61,097 bases of DNA from Lewinellaceae bacterium (GTDB taxonomy: Bacteria > Bacteroidota > Bacteroidia > Chitinophagales > Saprospiraceae), in NCBI GenBank assembly GCA_020636025.1, contig JACJYQ010000011.1, positions 1 through 61,097 of the forward strand, read 5' to 3'. The position numbers and the translations under genes are program-made. The notes beneath the pieces were generated by a model. It saw nothing but the letters and a program-made list of their open reading frames with translations, ran no database searches and was not told the DNA's origin. Positions 44,889 through 53,750 of the stretch are shown here, piece after piece (the stretch's first letter is position 1; the number at the start of each line of letters is the position of its first letter).

Positions 44889-45860
44889 TCAATCAAGGTT
44901 CACGTAGTTACCCGCTACCCAATGTTCATCCAGACTAATCTTGTACCAACCGGACTGTTCTTCATATACAAACACTGCGTCTCCTTCTTTAAGCAATCCA
45001 ACCTTATTGTATTTCGTACTAGGGCCAGATCTAACATTTAGCCCTTTGGGAATGACAACACCGTGTCCGAGTCGCATGACATACCTGGCATATACCCATT
45101 CCTGGTTACCGGCAGAAATGCGAATCCAGCCATTGTTTTCTTCATACACTCTCAATATAGCCCCCAGGGAAGTAACATTTATGACCGTTCCTTTGGAACT
45201 GGGCAGGTTGCGAATATTGAGGCGATGAGCAGTCACACTGCCATACCAGTCAACAGGTGGAATAATTACAGGCGGATTCACAATTGCAGAAACTAACGGC
45301 AGGAAGTTAGCCTCAGCATCTTCTACACTATTGCCACCGAAAAAATTGGTTCCCGGGCAGGATTTCGTAATGCCCATCCCATTGGTACGCATACCACTTC
45401 CGAGGTCGAACCAATGGTGATATACTACGTAATCGGCATCCACTTTTAAGTTAAAGCGTTTACAAATTGCTGCAGAGGCTCTGACCACAGCATCTTTGTG
45501 CTGTGATGTCATTTCGTCCTCTCCTTTGTCAAAATTGCCAATATTTTCAATGCACAACGCATTTGAATTGTTTCCATAAATACAAGCGGGGTTCCATTCG
45601 AGTGTGCGACCTGTGGCGATCGTACCATCAGGAAATATGGAAAAATGTTGGGCAATATCCGACCAGCCATTGATCACCTTATGTACGTATTGCATACCAC
45701 GCTGCATCTCTAAATGGTTATTCCCTTTAAAATGCGAATAATTGGGAATCCAGGTATGGTGCATTTGTAGAGAAAGTACCGTTCTGGCAACCTGTTGTTG
45801 TGTGATCCAGGCCTCAAATTCATCAATGGTAAAAAGTGTAAATCCGTATTTGGTCTTCAT
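44889..45860 (-). CDS. N-acetylmuramoyl-L-alanine amidase with two SH3 domains, no signal peptide
   Basis: 323 residues. The amidase domain (about 20-195) has T7-lysozyme-like zinc ligands: His34/35 (MHHTW), His148/149 (YHHWFD) and Cys168 (KSCPG). Two bacterial SH3 domains follow (about 205-265 and 268-322), which usually bind the cell wall. The enzyme should cut the bond between muramic acid and L-alanine. A stop codon sits directly before the ATG, so no signal peptide exists; export must be non-classical, phage-type, or absent. It stands between copper genes but has no evident link to copper. Confidence 0.88.
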   Translation of the reverse strand: MKTKYGFTLFTIDEFEAWITQQQVARTVLSLQMHHTWIPNYSHFKGNNHLEMQRGMQYVHKVINGWSDIAQHFSIFPDGTIATGRTLEWNPACIYGNNSNALCIENIGNFDKGEDEMTSQHKDAVVRASAAICKRFNLKVDADYVVYHHWFDLGSGMRTNGMGITKSCPGTNFFGGNSVEDAEANFLPLVSAIVNPPVIIPPVDWYGSVTAHRLNIRNLPSSKGTVINVTSLGAILRVYEENNGWIRISAGNQEWVYARYVMRLGHGVVIPKGLNVRSGPSTKYNKVGLLKEGDAVFVYEEQSGWYKISLDEHWVAGNYVNLD

Positions 45861-45969
45861 TCAGAAGTCAGTCAATTGGTTAAAAAACAAGTAAATGTAA
45901 TTTGTAAATCAGAGAATCGGCTAGTAATTCAAGGATTATAAACAAATTTAATAGGGAAGTATAACGGTT

Positions 45970-45984
45970 TATGTTTCCAACATA
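45970..45984. repeat. Short palindrome upstream of ccoI
   Basis: TATGTT-TCC-AACATA is a perfect 6-bp inverted repeat. It lies about 90-105 bases upstream of the ccoI -7 box; a possible binding site with no assigned protein. Confidence 0.3.
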
Positions 45985-46016
45985 CTTTATGTAAACATGA
46001 CCATTAAGAAGAGTTT

Positions 46017-46030
46017 TTGATTGCAATCAT
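46017..46030 (+). promoter_or_regulatory. FNR/CRP-like box upstream of ccoI
   Basis: TTGAT-TGCA-ATCAT matches the FNR consensus TTGAT-N4-ATCAA in 9 of 10 positions. Its centre (46023.5) is 52.5 bases upstream of the first base of the ccoI TACTTTTG box, the same spacing as the site before the nos operon. Confidence 0.55.
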
Positions 46031-46075
46031 GCCTAATGATGATGCGGGTCAACCTGTTGGCACCTACGACTAAAA

Positions 46076-46083
46076 TACTTTTG
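46076..46083 (+). promoter_or_regulatory. -7 box TACTTTTG for ccoI
   Basis: Exact TAnnTTTG ending 17 bases before the ATG at 46101; GTTG at 46056-46059 is a possible -33 element with 16-base spacing. Confidence 0.55.
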
Positions 46084-46100
46084 AGACAAATTCCAGTTTT

Positions 46101-48596
46101 ATGCCAACCTCTGTAACTTCCTCTTCCGGGCGTCAGTCTGCCACCGAACATCTTTGCTATCATTGCAATGAACCCTGTCCGGATGAACGACTAAGACAGG
46201 ATGATAAGTATTTCTGTTGCGAAGGATGTAAACTCGTTTATGAGATCCTGGACGAACACGGGCTTTGTGACTTCTACGCCCTTGATAAGAACGCCGGTGT
46301 TAGTCTAAAACAATCGAAATCTGCCAAAGCCTATGCTTTTCTGGATGATGATGAGATTCAGGAAAAACTATTGGAATTTAACAGCGCTGATAAAAGTCAG
46401 GTCACCTTTTACCTGCCTCAAATGCACTGCGTCAGCTGTATCTGGTTGTTGGAAAATTTGTACAAACTGGATAAGGGCGTAAATCACTCCAGGGTGAATT
46501 TCCTAAAGAAGACAGCCACCATTCAGTTTGATCCCGGACAAACTTCCCTGCGAAAAATTGCATCGCTCCTAAATTCAATCGGCTATGCACCCGAGATCAA
46601 TCTCGGCGATGTAGATAAAACCAGCGCACCAAAGATCAGCCGAAAGCTGGCATATCAACTGGCCGTTTCCGGCTTCGCTTTCGGCAACATCATGCTGTTC
46701 AGTTTTCCAGAGTATGTAGGTATGGAAAAAGCTACCTACCAATGGTTCTCCGATATTTTTGGTTACCTAAGCATACTGCTGGCTATTCCAGTGTTGTTGT
46801 TTAGTGCAAAGGATTACTTCATTTCTGCCTGGCAAGGGCTTAAAACCCGGCAGCTAAATATTGACGTTCCGTTATGTCTGGCTCTGACATCTTTGTTTGG
46901 CCGCAGCGTTTGGGAAATTGTAACCGGCACCGGTGGCGGCTATCTGGATTCTTTTGCAGGCCTCACCTTTTTGTTGTTGATTGGACGTTGGTTCCAACAA
47001 AAAACCTGGCATCAGCTTTCTTTCGAGCGCGACTATAAATCCTATTTCCCGGTAGCGGCTTCCCTTAAATCCGAAGATGGAGAAAAATCAGTGCCCATTC
47101 AACGCCTGGTTCCCGGAGACATCATTCTGGTCCGCAGCCAGGAAATCATACCGGCAGATGGCATTTTACTGAAAGGCTCCGCGCAAATAGATTACAGTTT
47201 CGTTACCGGCGAAGCCGATCCCGTGCAGGTAAATAGCGGCGACCGGATATTCGCAGGAGGCAAACAACTAGGAGAAAGCATAGAGATCTCACTTACCAGA
47301 CGTGTTTCTCAAAGCAGTCTGACACGCCTCTGGAACGACAATGCAAATAAAAAGGCCGAAAAAGGCGATACCACCAAACTGGCCGATCAGGCAGGCCGAA
47401 TATTCTCCTGGCTGATCCTAAGCGTTGGCGGTGGTGCATTTCTTTACTGGAATTTTATTCAACACGATATAATAACAGGTATAAACGCCTTTACCGCGGT
47501 CATGATCGTGGCTTGCCCATGTACAGTCGCCCTATCCATTCCCTTTACCCTGGGGAACATACAACGCCTTCTTGGCCGACACCGTTTTTATCTGAAAAAC
47601 ATTGGTGTGGTGGAGGCCTTCTCGAGTATAAAATCTGTAGTATTCGACAAGACCGGAACGATCACCAACATTGCTCAGCAGTCATTTCAATACCATGGCA
47701 AGGCTCCAAATTATGCGGCAAGAGTAGCCATTCGCTCCCTGACCAAACACTCTTCACACCCCTTGAGTAGGTGGATTTATGAATCCATGCCACAAATCCC
47801 GGTGGAAAAACCTGAATCATTCAAAGAGATGCCAGGTCTGGGATTAAGCGGCAGGGTGAACGGAATGACTGTAAAAATAGGCTCCAGCGCTTTTGTGAGC
47901 CAAGCGGATAACCTGGTTACAGATAATGATCCGATACGGGGCAAATCGGGGGTATTTATTGAAATTGATGGTGAGACCATTGGACACTATGAAGTTCAAA
48001 GCCGCTATCGAGATGGTCTGGAGGATGTACTGAATTATTTTAAAGGCCAGGATTTTCTTCAAAATAAGTCATCCAAACAACTTGTTGATAATCAACAACA
48101 AATTTGGCTTTTATCCGGAGACCAGGACAGGGAAGCCGACCGGCTTACACCATTTTTCCCTGCCGAAAGCATGAGGTTCAATACTTCTCCGCAAGGAAAG
48201 CTGGACTTTATTAAAGACCTGCAGGATCAGCATCAAAAGGTGATGATGATAGGTGACGGTTTGAACGATGCAGGAGCGTTACAACAAAGCGATCTGGGTA
48301 TCGTCATTGCAGAAAACACCAATAATTTTACTCCTGCCTGTGATGCCATTCTTCATGCGGAGGAGTTTTCGCAGATGCCTAAATTCATTCAATTGGCCCG
48401 TTCCGGTGTTACCATTGTACACTGGTCGTATCTGGTGGCTGTATTGTACAACATATTTGGCCTTAGCGTTGCTGTCAGCGGGCATTTGTCACCGTTAACT
48501 GCAGCCATTCTCATGCCTTTGAGTTCTGTATCCATTGTGTTGTTTGGCGTGGGACTGGGGAATTGGAGAGCCAGAAGGCTGGGGTTGCTAAGGTGA
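46101..48596 (+). CDS. ccoI: CcoI/FixI-type copper-transporting ATPase
   Basis: 831 residues. The Cys-rich N-terminus (CYHCNEPC... FCCEGCKLVYEIL) is typical of CcoI/FixI from Bacteroidota, followed by an HMA domain (MHCVSCIWLLENL, about 108-175), eight membrane helices with the ion motif CPCTVALS, and P-type ATPase motifs DKTGTITN and GDGLNDAGAL. CcoI delivers copper for assembly of cbb3-type cytochrome oxidase. The ccoS/ccoN genes that usually follow are absent; a histidine kinase comes next. It carries its own promoter box and an FNR-like site, consistent with low-oxygen expression. Confidence 0.93.
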   Translation: MPTSVTSSSGRQSATEHLCYHCNEPCPDERLRQDDKYFCCEGCKLVYEILDEHGLCDFYALDKNAGVSLKQSKSAKAYAFLDDDEIQEKLLEFNSADKSQVTFYLPQMHCVSCIWLLENLYKLDKGVNHSRVNFLKKTATIQFDPGQTSLRKIASLLNSIGYAPEINLGDVDKTSAPKISRKLAYQLAVSGFAFGNIMLFSFPEYVGMEKATYQWFSDIFGYLSILLAIPVLLFSAKDYFISAWQGLKTRQLNIDVPLCLALTSLFGRSVWEIVTGTGGGYLDSFAGLTFLLLIGRWFQQKTWHQLSFERDYKSYFPVAASLKSEDGEKSVPIQRLVPGDIILVRSQEIIPADGILLKGSAQIDYSFVTGEADPVQVNSGDRIFAGGKQLGESIEISLTRRVSQSSLTRLWNDNANKKAEKGDTTKLADQAGRIFSWLILSVGGGAFLYWNFIQHDIITGINAFTAVMIVACPCTVALSIPFTLGNIQRLLGRHRFYLKNIGVVEAFSSIKSVVFDKTGTITNIAQQSFQYHGKAPNYAARVAIRSLTKHSSHPLSRWIYESMPQIPVEKPESFKEMPGLGLSGRVNGMTVKIGSSAFVSQADNLVTDNDPIRGKSGVFIEIDGETIGHYEVQSRYRDGLEDVLNYFKGQDFLQNKSSKQLVDNQQQIWLLSGDQDREADRLTPFFPAESMRFNTSPQGKLDFIKDLQDQHQKVMMIGDGLNDAGALQQSDLGIVIAENTNNFTPACDAILHAEEFSQMPKFIQLARSGVTIVHWSYLVAVLYNIFGLSVAVSGHLSPLTAAILMPLSSVSIVLFGVGLGNWRARRLGLLR

Positions 48597-48630
48597 GGCC
48601 GTGTAGCATCTCTCCTCCCCTCCCCCCCCT

Positions 48631-48650
48631 CCCCGGACTGAAGTCCGGGG
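48631..48650. repeat. REP-like GC-rich hairpin after ccoI
   Basis: CCCCGGAC-TGAA-GTCCGGGG, an 8-bp GC stem with a TGAA loop, preceded by a pyrimidine tract (48613-48630, CTCCCC/CCCCCC) and followed by CTATGGGATGG. No T-run follows, so it looks more like a dispersed palindromic (REP-type) element than a terminator. Confidence 0.55.
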
Positions 48651-48695
48651 CTATGGGATGGTTTGGTCTCCGCCGGGATTTCAGGATGTTTGCTT

Positions 48696-48703
48696 TATTT
48701 TTG
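48696..48703 (+). promoter_or_regulatory. -7 box TATTTTTG for the histidine kinase
   Basis: Exact TAnnTTTG, 36 bases before the ATG at 48739, which supports that start over an upstream in-frame ATG at 48658. No -33 match. Confidence 0.4.
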
Positions 48704-48738
48704 GCCGTTCAAATTATTTCACCTTCTGTACACACGTT

Positions 48739-50304
48739 ATGCGATCTCAAAGCTTCAAGAATAGAGTTTACCTGGCTATCTGGGCATTGAGCTTTTGCAT
48801 TTTTGCTTTAGACTTACTGGTACCTTATAAATACAACCTTGCTTACTGTTATTTATTGGTAAGTCTGCTTGCCATTTTCATAAAAGAAAAAAGCGATGTG
48901 ATTTTTTTGACAACCCTGATCACGGCGCTTTCCCTATTGGCCCTGAGTTTCAAGCCACATATCCAGTCGTACGAAGAAATGTTGCTCAGCCGTGTTCCGA
49001 TCATCATTTGTTTTTGGGTGGCTGCAGCCTTTCTGATCAGATTTATTGGGTATCAAGAGACCACTGGAATACAGGAAGGGCGCTTTGAGGCGCTTTTCGA
49101 ATACGCGTCAAATGGGATTCTGGTAGCCAACCAAAGTGGCACCATAACCATGAGTAATCCGGCTCTCAACAAACTTTTTGGATATCAGGAGGGTGAGCTT
49201 ACCGGGCAAAAAGTGGAAGAGCTTATCCCTCACCGATTTTCAGGAAAACACAGGCAATATCGAAAAGGCTACCATGAGGATCCCAAGCCCAGAAGCATGG
49301 GCCAAAACCTGAATTTATCAGGCCGAAAGAAAGATGGTTCCGAATTTCCGGTGGAGGTAAGTCTGAGTCCATTCAAAAATAAAGATGGGGAGTTCGTGGT
49401 CGCATTTGTAATAGATAATACTTTCAGGAAGAATTATGAGAAGTCGATATTGAAACAAAAACAAGAGCTGGCTAATCTGTCGAATGCACTTCAGGAGCTC
49501 AATGACAGCCTGGAAAACAAGGTTTCAGAACGAACGCAGGAATTGGAACAGGCAAAAAATGATTTGTCCATTGCCCTTGAAAAAGAACGCGAATTAGGTG
49601 AGCTAAAAAGCCGTTTCGTGAGTATGGCTTCCCACGAATTCCGCACCCCACTCACCTCTGTTTTATCATCAGCCGGACTTATCAGGCAGTATGCAGACCG
49701 GCAGGATCTGAACAATGTGGTCAAACATTCAGAAAGAATAAAAAATGCAGTGAACGGCTTAAACTCCATACTTACGGAGTTCCTTTCGCTGGGCAGACTT
49801 GAAGATGGCCGGGTTTCCGTTCAGCAGGAGGAGACCTCCATGAAGGAGCTGGTTGCCGAAGTTTCCGAAGGGCTACAAAATCTCCTTAAGCCGGGTCAAA
49901 AAGTAGAACATATCCACGAAGGCCAGGAACAGGTTTTTATTGACGGTACCATCACGAAAAACATCTTGATCAACCTGATTTCCAACGCCATTAAATACTC
50001 CCCACAAGGGGCTCCAATTACCGTAAGGAGTCAACTGTTTCAGGATAAGATAAAAATAAGCGTGGAGGACAAGGGAATTGGCATACCCGAAACAGATCAA
50101 AAACACATGTTTGGTCGCTTTTTCAGGGCCAGTAATGCGGCAAACAGCACACAAGGCACCGGGCTTGGACTTTATATTGTGCAGCGATATGCAGAAATGA
50201 TGGGGGGCACCATAGGCTTTGAAAGTGAAATTGAAAAAGGCAGTACTTTTTGGGTTGAGTTTAAAGTCGGTAATAAGGAGAACATTGAAAATGGCAAAAA
50301 ATAA
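48739..50304 (+). CDS. PAS-domain sensor histidine kinase
   Basis: 521 residues from the ATG at 48739. Four or more N-terminal membrane helices (about 8-115) form a membrane sensor, then a PAS domain (about 125-240; FEALFEYASNGILVANQSG), a coiled coil, the dimerisation/phosphoacceptor H-box MASHEFRTPLTSVLS (His about 302), and an ATPase domain with N (NLISNAIKYS), G1 (DKGIGIPE) and G2 (GTGLGLYI) boxes. It autophosphorylates on His and passes phosphate to an unidentified response regulator; none is adjacent. The signal is unknown. Confidence 0.95.
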   Translation: MRSQSFKNRVYLAIWALSFCIFALDLLVPYKYNLAYCYLLVSLLAIFIKEKSDVIFLTTLITALSLLALSFKPHIQSYEEMLLSRVPIIICFWVAAAFLIRFIGYQETTGIQEGRFEALFEYASNGILVANQSGTITMSNPALNKLFGYQEGELTGQKVEELIPHRFSGKHRQYRKGYHEDPKPRSMGQNLNLSGRKKDGSEFPVEVSLSPFKNKDGEFVVAFVIDNTFRKNYEKSILKQKQELANLSNALQELNDSLENKVSERTQELEQAKNDLSIALEKERELGELKSRFVSMASHEFRTPLTSVLSSAGLIRQYADRQDLNNVVKHSERIKNAVNGLNSILTEFLSLGRLEDGRVSVQQEETSMKELVAEVSEGLQNLLKPGQKVEHIHEGQEQVFIDGTITKNILINLISNAIKYSPQGAPITVRSQLFQDKIKISVEDKGIGIPETDQKHMFGRFFRASNAANSTQGTGLGLYIVQRYAEMMGGTIGFESEIEKGSTFWVEFKVGNKENIENGKK

Positions 50305-50428
50305 ATGGTGAGGACATTCGAACAGGTGAGTAATACTCAACTTTCCTGTGAATTATCCCCACCAATCCATTCAATTTCGATCAAGCTATTTCCAATGCTT
50401 TGCTATAAAAAAATCATACAAGCACCGT

Positions 50429-50860
50429 TTATTTAACAGCAATCTGCACTTTTGGCTTTTCTTCAATCATTACTTTGGGTAGTGTAACCGTTAGCAATCC
50501 ATCTTCATAATTTGCCCCAATTTTGTCGGCCTTGATGTTTTCCGGCAAAGTGAATGAGCGCCTGAATGTGCTGTAAGAAAACTCTTGTCTGGTATAACGC
50601 TCCTCTTTTTCCTCTTTCTCCATTTTCATTTCACCTGAAATAGTCAAAAGACCATGTTGAACTTCGAGTTTGAAATCATTCTTTTTGAATCCAGGAGCTG
50701 CAATTTTTAGCTTAAAATCCTTTTTGGTTTCCAGGATATTTACTGCTGGAACAGACATTCCATTAAAGGATTTGTATCCATTGTCGGGGAAAAAATCGTC
50801 CATCCAGTTGGAAAAGCTTGGAAAGAAATTGTTTTCCGGGTTCCATTTAATGAGTGACAT
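50429..50860 (-). CDS. Small heat-shock protein, Hsp20/alpha-crystallin family
   Basis: 143 residues, normal length. The alpha-crystallin domain (about 45-135) shows VNILETKKDFKLKIAAPGF, the LTISGEMK motif, FRRSFTLPENI and the C-terminal GLLTVTLPK with the IxI-like tail PKVQIAVK. These oligomeric chaperones hold unfolding proteins in solution without ATP. It has its own transcript, convergent with the histidine kinase. AACCTTTG (50925-50918) upstream is a one-mismatch -7 box and a 7-bp inverted repeat lies nearby. Confidence 0.95.
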   Translation of the reverse strand: MSLIKWNPENNFFPSFSNWMDDFFPDNGYKSFNGMSVPAVNILETKKDFKLKIAAPGFKKNDFKLEVQHGLLTISGEMKMEKEEKEERYTRQEFSYSTFRRSFTLPENIKADKIGANYEDGLLTVTLPKVMIEEKPKVQIAVK

Positions 50861-51235
50861 AATTTAATCCTTTTAAAAGTGAACTAATGTGGAAAACATG
50901 CATCACATTTTCCAACACAAAGGTTAGGCTATATGATTAAGAATTAAAATGATCTGAATTAGGCTTCACTTTGATTTAGATTAGGGTGTTGATTGGAGAA
51001 GTTTATTTCTCGCAGATTTTACGCAGATTATTTAGGTAAGTACTTGAGAAATCAAGACTGCGAAAAATCTAAGCGAAAACATGATTCCGCCACGTGGATA
51101 ATAGGATTGTTCCCTAAATTTTTTCAATATTTGCACGCGGTACCTTGGTGCCAATTGCCCCGACTATAACCTGCGAACACCAAATTTTTTCACCTACTAG
51201 CCCTCAGCCTAAAAGCTGTTCACCACCGCCAAATT
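50861..51235. other. Divergent region between hsp20 and fhs
   Basis: 375 bases. It holds the hsp20 upstream palindrome (50890-50914), a direct repeat CGCAGATT (51015-51029 region) with an inverted partner near 51065, and near-match -7 boxes for both genes (AATATTTG about 100 bases before fhs). No ORF recognised. Confidence 0.45.
50890..50914. promoter_or_regulatory. Palindrome upstream of hsp20
   Basis: TGGAAAA (50890-50896) and TTTTCCA (50908-50914) are reverse complements with 11 bases between, about 30 bases before the start codon. Candidate heat-shock operator; it does not match the CIRCE consensus. Confidence 0.35.
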
Positions 51236-52909
51236 ATGTTTCCTTCTGATCTCGAAATTGCGACAAACACCCCGATAAAACCAATTCAAACCATCGCTGC
51301 AAAACTCAATATTGATCCCGATAATCTGGAGATGTACGGGAAATACAAGGCAAAACTCCCGCTGACGCTGATTGATGAAAATAAAATTGCCAAAAGCAAT
51401 CTGATCCTTACAACGGCACTGAACCCTACCATGGCCGGGGAAGGCAAAACCATGATGAGCATTGGGTTGTGCGACGGGTTGAATAAAATCGGTAAAAAAG
51501 CTGCGGTGGCACTCCGGGAGCCATCCCTGGGTCCGGTATTTGGCATTAAAGGAGGAGCAGCAGGTGGCGGTTATTGCCAGGTGATTCCAATGACCGACAT
51601 TAACCTGCACTTCACCGGTGATTTTGCGGCCATCGAAAAGGCGAACAATCTCTTGTCGGCCCTGATTGACAACAACATTCAGAACAAAACGCATAGTCTC
51701 AATATAGACCCGCGAACCATTGTGTGGAAGCGGGTAATGGATATGAATGACCGCTCCCTGCGCCACATTGTTGTTGGTCTTGGAGGAAGCGCGAATGGGA
51801 TACCCAGAGAAGATGGATTTAACATTACACCGGCTTCTGAAGTAATGGCCATTTTGTGTCTTTCCAAGAATTTTGAAGACCTTAAAAACCGTCTCGGTAA
51901 TATTTTCGTGGGCTTTACATTTGATAAGAAACCCATTTTTGCCCGTGATCTAAAAGCACAAGGCGCCATGGCTCTCTTATTGAAAGATGCCATTCAACCA
52001 AATCTGGTGCAAACACTGGAAGGCAACCCTGCCATTCTCCACGGAGGACCATTCGCCAATATCGCCCAGGGAACTAACTCAATCCTGGCGACTAAAATGG
52101 CCTTGTCTCTCAACGACTATGTTGTTACAGAAGCAGGATTCGGCGCCGATCTTGGCGCTGAAAAATTCCTCGACATAAAATGTCCGTATGGTGATCTGAA
52201 GCCAAAAGCCGTCATGCTTGTAGCAACCATCCGGGCGCTACGTCACCACGGAGGTGCTCAAAAAGAAGAATATAGCACGCCCAATATGTCTTATGTAGAG
52301 AAAGGCTTTGAAAACCTGGGCAAACACATTGAAAACATCAAGAAATACGGCATCACACCGGTGGTCGCCATTAACTTCTTCCCAGGTGATTCTGATGAGG
52401 AGATTGCTTTGGTGCAAGAAAAATGCGCTACTCAAGGAGTGAAAGCTGTGGTGTCACATGGTTTCTCGAAAGGAAGCGAAGGCAATACCGACCTGGCCAA
52501 AGCCGTCGTGGAAATGGTTGAAAGCGGTCAAAACAACTATCACCAGCTATACGACTGGGCGTTGCCGATCGAAGACAAAATCAAAACCATTGCCACAGAA
52601 ATTTACGGCGCTGATGAAGTGGAATACAGCTCTAAAGCCAGAATTCAGTTGAGAAACATAAAAAAACTGGGATACGATCACCTGCCTGTTTGCATAGCCA
52701 AAACACAAAAGTCTCTGTCGGATAATGACAAGAAAGTCGGACGTCCAAGAAATTTCAACATTACCGTTCGCGAGTTTGAGTTTGCAGCAGGCGCCGGTTT
52801 TATAGTACCTATTCTGGGAGATATTATGCGCATGCCCGGACTTCCATCGATTCCGGCCTCTGAAGGCATGGATATTGATTTGGATGGGAATATTACGGGA
52901 CTTTCGTGA
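51236..52909 (+). CDS. fhs: Formate-tetrahydrofolate ligase
   Basis: 557 residues, standard length. The enzyme makes 10-formyl-THF from formate, THF and ATP in one-carbon metabolism. The family ATP-binding loop is seen as LNPTMAGEGKTMMSIGL (about 65-80), followed by REPSLGPVFGIKGGAAGGGY and the folate-region motif TDINLHFTGDFAAIEKANN, all diagnostic. The C-terminal MRMPGLPSIPASEGMDID is also typical. It is convergent with nosY, and the junction holds a long AT palindrome. Confidence 0.98.
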   Translation: MFPSDLEIATNTPIKPIQTIAAKLNIDPDNLEMYGKYKAKLPLTLIDENKIAKSNLILTTALNPTMAGEGKTMMSIGLCDGLNKIGKKAAVALREPSLGPVFGIKGGAAGGGYCQVIPMTDINLHFTGDFAAIEKANNLLSALIDNNIQNKTHSLNIDPRTIVWKRVMDMNDRSLRHIVVGLGGSANGIPREDGFNITPASEVMAILCLSKNFEDLKNRLGNIFVGFTFDKKPIFARDLKAQGAMALLLKDAIQPNLVQTLEGNPAILHGGPFANIAQGTNSILATKMALSLNDYVVTEAGFGADLGAEKFLDIKCPYGDLKPKAVMLVATIRALRHHGGAQKEEYSTPNMSYVEKGFENLGKHIENIKKYGITPVVAINFFPGDSDEEIALVQEKCATQGVKAVVSHGFSKGSEGNTDLAKAVVEMVESGQNNYHQLYDWALPIEDKIKTIATEIYGADEVEYSSKARIQLRNIKKLGYDHLPVCIAKTQKSLSDNDKKVGRPRNFNITVREFEFAAGAGFIVPILGDIMRMPGLPSIPASEGMDIDLDGNITGLS

Positions 52910-52916
52910 ATATCTG

Positions 52917-52969
52917 ATATACGATATATGATATACAATATCTGAAATCAGATTTCATATATCGTATAT
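52917..52969. terminator. Long AT-rich double palindrome between fhs and nosY
   Basis: ATATACGATATATGA (52917-52931) pairs with TCATATATCGTATAT (52955-52969), and an inner ATCTGA-AA-TCAGAT forms a second stem. Convergent junction; probable bidirectional transcript end. Confidence 0.7.
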
Positions 52970-52977
52970 ATTCTGCC

Positions 52978-53745
52978 TTACAAGTCCTTTTTTCTGAATA
53001 CCCGAATGGCAATGAGCATGGGAATTGTTGCCCATGCGAAAAGGATGGAAAAAGCATATGCTATACCCCACCATGTGCCCAGAAACTCTCGGAAAATTGC
53101 GCCTGTATAGCCCATTAGCGCTGAAATGTCCAGTTGCAGAAGAACTGCAACCCTCGCCAGATCTATGGGGTTGATAGAAACAAACAACAACATAACTTTT
53201 TCCAGAGGATAATCAGCCAATGCAAACATCATGAACAACACGATGGCATCGTATAGCAAGGCAAAAAAGAACCAAAGCAACAGGACAACTCCTATTCCCT
53301 TTGCTTTGTCCCTTGTCAGGACAGATGCAAGTAGTGCAATAGAAACAAAGACCAGGGAAAGACCAAGCACAGAAAAAAATAGTGAAAAACCTGCGGCTGT
53401 AGGTGAAAAGATAATTATCGGAATACCGACCCCGATTAATACTGATAGCAACATGGCAAATACAAGTCCCCAAAATTGGCTCCACAGTATCAAGCTGCGC
53501 TTAACAGGTTGGGACGCCAGCAACTCGATAAACTCATAAGAGTTATAAAAGTGGATGGTAGAAAAGACAATGCTTACCAATGGAATTACTGTCAGAAACA
53601 CATTTATCAATCCGATAACCCCCTTGGTTGGATCATCACTCAGATTAAATAAACCAATGGAAACAAAAAACAGGAACAATGTGTATCCAATCAGTATTTT
53701 ATTCTGAATGATATCTAATAAGACATACTTAACAATCCGCAGCAT
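52978..53745 (-). CDS. nosY: NosY, ABC-type permease of the nitrous oxide reductase maturation system
   Basis: 255 residues with six membrane helices and no soluble domain, matching the ABC-2-type permease NosY. With the ATPase NosF and periplasmic NosD it forms the NosDFY complex required to build the copper-sulfide CuZ site of NosZ. Short periplasmic loops and a C-terminal RVFRKKDL tail are seen. It is the last gene of the nos operon, its start lying 5 bases after the nosF stop. Confidence 0.9.
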   Translation of the reverse strand: MLRIVKYVLLDIIQNKILIGYTLFLFFVSIGLFNLSDDPTKGVIGLINVFLTVIPLVSIVFSTIHFYNSYEFIELLASQPVKRSLILWSQFWGLVFAMLLSVLIGVGIPIIIFSPTAAGFSLFFSVLGLSLVFVSIALLASVLTRDKAKGIGVVLLLWFFFALLYDAIVLFMMFALADYPLEKVMLLFVSINPIDLARVAVLLQLDISALMGYTGAIFREFLGTWWGIAYAFSILFAWATIPMLIAIRVFRKKDL

Positions 53746-53750
53746 ACCTG

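Noticed and set aside
44889..45860. Prophage
   Set aside because: The amidase is isolated; no phage structural, integrase or holin gene is nearby.
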